From positions 1 to 11,444 of the forward strand of contig JAISEZ010000195.1 in the NCBI GenBank assembly GCA_031263835.1: a DNA stretch of 11,444 bases, in the 5' to 3' direction. The notes under the pieces were generated by a model. That model worked only from the letters and a program-made list of their open reading frames with translations. It ran no database searches and was not told where the DNA came from. This document shows, piece after piece, positions 8,668 to 11,444 of the stretch; position 1 is the stretch's first letter; every line of letters begins with the position of its first letter. This stretch comes from Tannerella sp. (GTDB lineage: Bacteria > Bacteroidota > Bacteroidia > Bacteroidales > Tannerellaceae). Position numbers and translations under genes: made by a program.

Positions 8668-8986
8668 CGCTCCCGGAGGGAGCATATCTGGCTATGCAGT
8701 ATCCTCAGGATACTGTAACAAAAGCCGTAACACACATTCCCTGCCTGCATCGCAGGCAAACCCAAATAGGCCGGTCAAAAAGACAGCCGTCACCGTCATC
8801 CGCCCGAATCGGGCAGGCACGTTTTCCGGAACCGGCAAGGCTCTGTTTGCCTGCGATGCAGGCAGGGAATGTGTGTTACGGCTTTTGTTACAGTATCCTG
8901 AGGATACTGCCTATCTAGATATGCTCCCTCCGGGAGCGGCCGTACGGCATTTCAATCCTTAACTTGATGACATTGGCCTGAGCCTG
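8620..8986. repeat. Long fold-back inverted repeat, 142-bp arms, between the CotH gene and ruvA
   Basis: Arms 8620-8761 and 8845-8986 pair in a single register without gaps (paired coordinates sum to 17606). By hand count 131 of 142 positions pair, including perfect runs of 66 bp (8696-8761) and 38 bp (8652-8689). Each arm carries smaller palindromes: GCCGTACGGC (8658-8667), GCTCCC-GGA-GGGAGC (8669-8683), AGTATCCT-C-AGGATACT (8698-8714) and GCCTGC-ATC-GCAGGC (8743-8757), each mirrored in the right arm. The 83-bp centre is mostly unpaired, keeps GCCGGT/ACCGGC in the same register and has its own hairpin, GCCCGA-A-TCGGGC (8802-8814). Transcribed on either strand it would make a very long stem. 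No transposase frame and no clear target-site duplication were seen. It could be a MITE-like or REP-derived element, or simply act as a terminator for the CotH gene, whose stop is 7 bp away. Structure is certain; function is unknown. Confidence 0.85.
8939..8986 (+). repeat. Hairpin-core-hairpin repeat unit, copy 4 (right end of the long inverted repeat)
   Basis: The palindrome GCCGTACGGC (8939-8948) is followed by the core at 8957-8976, which contains TTGATGACATTGG exactly as in copy 1. The second hairpin is degenerate (CCTGAGCCTG). The unit ends 6 bp before the stop codon of the CotH-type gene. Its orientation relative to that gene is the same as that of copy 2 relative to sprA. Confidence 0.6.
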
Positions 8987-8992
8987 TACGCA

Positions 8993-11041
8993 CTACCAGT
9001 TTGCCGTCACCGCATCCATCCATACCGCACGCCTGGAAAGGAAGATTTTGAGTTCCTGCACTTCGTTTTCCCATTTTTGGAGGATGGATTCCTTTATGAT
9101 GGTTCCCGCAAACGTGTCATCCCACCGTTCGTAATTAGCCAGCGCCGAAAACCGGATCTGTTGTGCCGTTTCATTGATGAACTGATAGAGCAGCGGGAGA
9201 TCGCCTGTTCTCATCTTTATCCAGTATTTTTTGACCGCTTGCCGGAAATAGGGGTCTTCGAGCATTTCGCTGCAATATTCGTAACCTTCCACTTTGTGCT
9301 CCGGCCCTATTTCATTGGCTACAACCCAGTGAGGATAGGCATAACCGAAACTGCAATCCAGGTCCCAGATAGGCGCGCGACGGAGCCGGCCGTCCGTACT
9401 GTTTTCGACGAAATAGTATCTGTTTGGGTCGATGGAGGCAATAAACTGGCTGATGATATACCACTGGGCGAAGGATTCCACGTCGATATAGTTCCGGTAT
9501 CCGGTTGCAGCGCTGAAATCGCGGCGTTTGAGTGCAGCTTCAAAATTGTTGATCAGGTTCATGAAATACGCTGTATTTTCCACCGTAGCCGGATCCGGTT
9601 CCTTAAAGGTATACGGGTATTTGTAGGAAGCCGAGATGGCATAGAAGGGTTCCTGCTCATAGAAATTGGGGTCAAATTCGCCGACAAATCCGCCGTCACC
9701 CACATTGATTCGATCCGGACCGGCTTTCACATGTTCCCCCAGGAGATACTGTCCTTCATATTTGCCGTTGAGAAAGACGTCTACGTATTGCATTCGCGGC
9801 GTCCAGGGCATCCCCGTGAGCCGGCTCAGCTCAAAACCGGCGGCTGTCCGCAACAGTGATTTGTCGGAATAGTTGGCCAGCAGCACCCAGTCTTTATCCG
9901 AAGGCATACCGAGCATGGAGGCTTTTTCGTCGAGTTTGATGCGATAGGGCTTTTTGGGGAAGAACGTCCAGGTTGAATTGCCGCGTCCCCGAATTCTCAT
10001 GCTCCCCTCATAGTCATTTCCGTTCAGCGTATTCGTAACGGAGATGGTAGCGTTCACATAGTCTTCCGTCGAATTGATCGGCTGCTTGCGGGTGTCGATA
10101 TGAACGATCGGCAGACCGTTGAAGGCATACACCTTGACGGTGTATCTTCCGGCTTTGCCCGATGCGTCGCGCACGGTATAAACGACCGGCGAGGAAAAAT
10201 CCACGCGCGTGACGCCGCTTTCCTGTACCTGATCTCCAATCTGCACGCTCTGGCCTTCAAACGTGAATACAGGCGTCAGCTGCCTGTCTGCCATGACATA
10301 GGGAGCCAGCACCCGTATCACGGAATCGTTTATTTCACATGCCACATCATAAAGAAGCGACAGCGGATTGTCCGAGGCTTTGAACGCAAACGAGAGGATG
10401 CGCGGCTCGTTCTTACGCTTCGGCAGCAGGATAACGGTCGATGCTTCATCGGCAAGCGTTACGGTTACATAATCGGGATGGGAAGTGTCTACCTCGCGGA
10501 AAGCCAACTCGCCGGCGGCCTGCACGCCGGAAGAAGTCCACGTGACGCCGTCGTCGACAGAGGTTTCCCATTCGAATGATTCCGGGTTGATACGCACCTG
10601 TGGCGTGATGCCCGAGACACGGAGATAACCCTCCGCGCCATCCGAAATGCGTTCGCCGCCATGCGTCCAGTACCACACGCCGTCTATCTGTTCTACGCCG
10701 ATCTGCAGCCCTGCGTTTCCGGTAGCGCCATGACGTATGACAACCGGCTCATGGTGAACAAAGGTCATCGTGTAGCCCGAACCGTCGGGCAGCGGCGTCA
10801 CCGATTCCACATAATCACCGGCCTGCAGCACGCTGATAAGCCCCTGCATGGCCGAGATGTTGCCGTTCACTGTCTGCTGCCACGCTTCGAGTGCGGTCAC
10901 GCGTTCTCTCAGTTTCTCCACGTCGTCCGAAAGATCTCCGGTACAGGCGCAAAATACACCTGCAGCCATGAACATACTGCACGCGAAGCGAATCATCCGC
11001 CGCTTCAGCAGAATCAAATTCAACCGGTTGTTCGTTTTCAT
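8993..11041 (-). CDS. CotH kinase-family lipoprotein with DUF4988-like N-terminus
   Basis: The 682-residue product starts with a signal peptide and a probable lipobox ending at C33 (FCAC), followed by acidic TGDLSDD, suggesting a lipoprotein, possibly surface-exposed. Residues 38-75 form a heptad-like coiled coil (VEKLRERVTALEAW), then GDYVESVTPL and a repeat-rich part with WYWTHGG and SGITPQVRI; this order is typical of DUF4988, the N-terminus of many Bacteroidales surface lipoproteins and PL29-type lyases. An Ig-like segment spans about 212-312. The CotH kinase-like domain covers about 325-660: RGRGNSTW (351-358), KKPYRIKL (363-370), YVDVFLNGKYEGQYLLGEHV (419-438), the IASIDPNRYYF block with D538, and WDLDCSFG with D560 and D562, the expected catalytic and metal-binding acids. 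CotH enzymes phosphorylate spore-coat proteins in Bacillus; the substrate here is unknown. The start has AGGA six bases upstream; M16 is a possible shorter start. There is no T9SS tail. Confidence 0.93.
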   Translation of the reverse strand: MKTNNRLNLILLKRRMIRFACSMFMAAGVFCACTGDLSDDVEKLRERVTALEAWQQTVNGNISAMQGLISVLQAGDYVESVTPLPDGSGYTMTFVHHEPVVIRHGATGNAGLQIGVEQIDGVWYWTHGGERISDGAEGYLRVSGITPQVRINPESFEWETSVDDGVTWTSSGVQAAGELAFREVDTSHPDYVTVTLADEASTVILLPKRKNEPRILSFAFKASDNPLSLLYDVACEINDSVIRVLAPYVMADRQLTPVFTFEGQSVQIGDQVQESGVTRVDFSSPVVYTVRDASGKAGRYTVKVYAFNGLPIVHIDTRKQPINSTEDYVNATISVTNTLNGNDYEGSMRIRGRGNSTWTFFPKKPYRIKLDEKASMLGMPSDKDWVLLANYSDKSLLRTAAGFELSRLTGMPWTPRMQYVDVFLNGKYEGQYLLGEHVKAGPDRINVGDGGFVGEFDPNFYEQEPFYAISASYKYPYTFKEPDPATVENTAYFMNLINNFEAALKRRDFSAATGYRNYIDVESFAQWYIISQFIASIDPNRYYFVENSTDGRLRRAPIWDLDCSFGYAYPHWVVANEIGPEHKVEGYEYCSEMLEDPYFRQAVKKYWIKMRTGDLPLLYQFINETAQQIRFSALANYERWDDTFAGTIIKESILQKWENEVQELKIFLSRRAVWMDAVTANW

Positions 11042-11046
11042 CTTTT

Positions 11047-11050
11047 TCCT
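11047..11050 (-). promoter_or_regulatory. Ribosome-binding site of the CotH-type gene
   Basis: On the minus strand AGGA lies six bases before the ATG at 11041, inside an A-rich run (AAAAAGGAAAAAG). It favours the upstream ATG over the internal Met at residue 16. Shine-Dalgarno sites are often weak in Bacteroidetes, so this is supportive, not decisive. No good promoter match was found in 11051-11157. Confidence 0.5.
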
Positions 11051-11157
11051 TTTTAAATCATTTCTCTGTTATACTTTGTGCGGGATAGTCCTGTTTTTAT
11101 TATTGTACTGTCGCCGTAACGTTGCTTCGGGAAAAAACCCCTAAAAATAAAATTGAA

Positions 11158-11238
11158 AAACACGGAGGCACAGAGATCACGGAGAAACTGCGGCGTTCTG
11201 CCGTGCACTTCTCCGTGTCCTCCGTATCTCCGCGGTGA
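11158..11238. repeat. CACGGAG-type imperfect inverted repeat
   Basis: The left arm (11158-11186) reads CACGGAGGCACAGAG and then CACGGAGAA. The right arm (11209-11238) reads back TTCTCCGTGTCCTCCGT and further. The spacer has an inner hairpin CGGC-GTTCT-GCCG (11191-11203). The whole would fold into a long, interrupted stem. It lies between the stop of the sorting-tail gene and the start of the CotH-type gene, and could attenuate or end transcription from the right. The 20 bases at the left edge of the window match the right arm, so the family recurs here. Confidence 0.7.
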
Positions 11239-11279
11239 TCAATTACGGTTCAGTCGGTATGCTCAAACCCGAACGGTTT

Positions 11280-11444
11280 TCACTTTACGACTTTCTTCAC
11301 CCATCCGCTGCTGCCGCGGACTATCAGCACGCCGCGCAGCAAACGGTTCCACTCGAACGCGGCCTGACCGGACGGCTTCCGCACACGGTACAGCAACTGT
11401 CCGCCGGTGGAATAGACCGCAAGCTGTTCGGCAGCCGGACTGTC
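11280..11444 (-). CDS. C-terminal end of a probable T9SS cargo protein (partial)
   Basis: Only the last 54 codons and the TGA are present; the gene continues past the right edge. The peptide shows the usual pattern of a type A sorting domain: EQLAVYSTGGQLLYRV (the strand with a GG turn), FEWNRLLRGVLIVRG (the LxxGVxIVR block, with Leu where Tyr is common) and the end GWVKKVVK. Such tails of about 70-80 residues direct proteins to the T9SS translocon and are usually cut off or exchanged for an attachment to A-LPS at the surface. The catalytic or binding part cannot be seen, so the function is open. A weak hairpin, AAACC-GTTCG-GGTTT in the gene sense, lies just past the stop (11265-11279) without a T-run. 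Confidence 0.85.
   Translation of the reverse strand, partial: DSPAAEQLAVYSTGGQLLYRVRKPSGQAAFEWNRLLRGVLIVRGSSGWVKKVVK

Noticed and set aside
8359..8765. Two small minus-strand frames (8547-8765 and 8359-8550) that overlap each other and ruvA by four bases like an operon
   Set aside because: Both start with TTG, the first lies inside the long inverted repeat and is explained by it, and neither looks like a known family. The overlaps are probably chance.
8633..8962. Plus-strand frames across the long inverted repeat
   Set aside because: They read the palindromic arms and have the same peptide as the opposite strand because of the symmetry; no start signal or family was recognised.
8620..8986. 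CRISPR array, retron RNA or integron attC site
   Set aside because: There are no regularly spaced direct repeats and no cas, reverse transcriptase or integrase gene nearby; the structure is one long inverted repeat.
11042..11160. Bacteroidetes-type promoter for the CotH-type gene
   Set aside because: TATTTTTA-like sequence occurs near 11145, but no TTTG element is at the expected distance upstream. The TATACTTTG near 11080 is on the other strand and has one extra spacer base.

Overview
The window looks like the chromosome of a T9SS-bearing Bacteroidetes, most likely Bacteroidales. It carries a full-length SprA/Sov, the outer-membrane translocon of the type IX secretion system (T9SS). It also has a DUF4988-type lipoprotein with a CotH kinase domain and the C-terminal tail of a protein that resembles a T9SS sorting domain. 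Codon use is fairly GC-rich. All recognised genes lie on the minus strand.

Reading along the minus strand from high to low coordinates: (1) 11280-11444 is the last 54 residues of a gene running off the right edge, ending in a T9SS-type C-terminal sorting signal. (2) 11042-11279 is an intergenic stretch with an imperfect inverted repeat of the CACGGAG type and an AGGA ribosome-binding site for the next gene. (3) 8993-11041 encodes a predicted surface lipoprotein: an N-terminal DUF4988-like coiled coil and wall, an Ig-like segment, then a CotH kinase-like domain. (4) 8363-8992 is a gene-free stretch of about 630 bp, over half of it a long inverted repeat with ungapped 142-bp arms (131 of 142 positions pair), starting 7 bp past the CotH-gene stop. 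(5) 7763-8362 is ruvA, followed with a one-base TAATG overlap by (6) sprA, 279-7763. (7) 1-278 is a short tail holding two more members of the repeat family found at the ends of the long inverted repeat, and at the left edge a piece of another CACGGAG-type repeat.

ruvA and sprA are almost certainly one transcript with coupled translation, although Holliday-junction processing and protein secretion are unrelated jobs. SprA would move proteins carrying sorting tails such as the one at the right edge across the outer membrane. The CotH protein has its own lipoprotein signal and no sorting tail, so it should not depend on SprA. The least explained part of the window is the repeat structure: four copies of a hairpin-core unit with TTGATGACATTGG as core, two of them just beyond stop codons, and two forming the ends of the long fold-back element. 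No CRISPR array, tRNA, rRNA, transposase or defence gene was seen.
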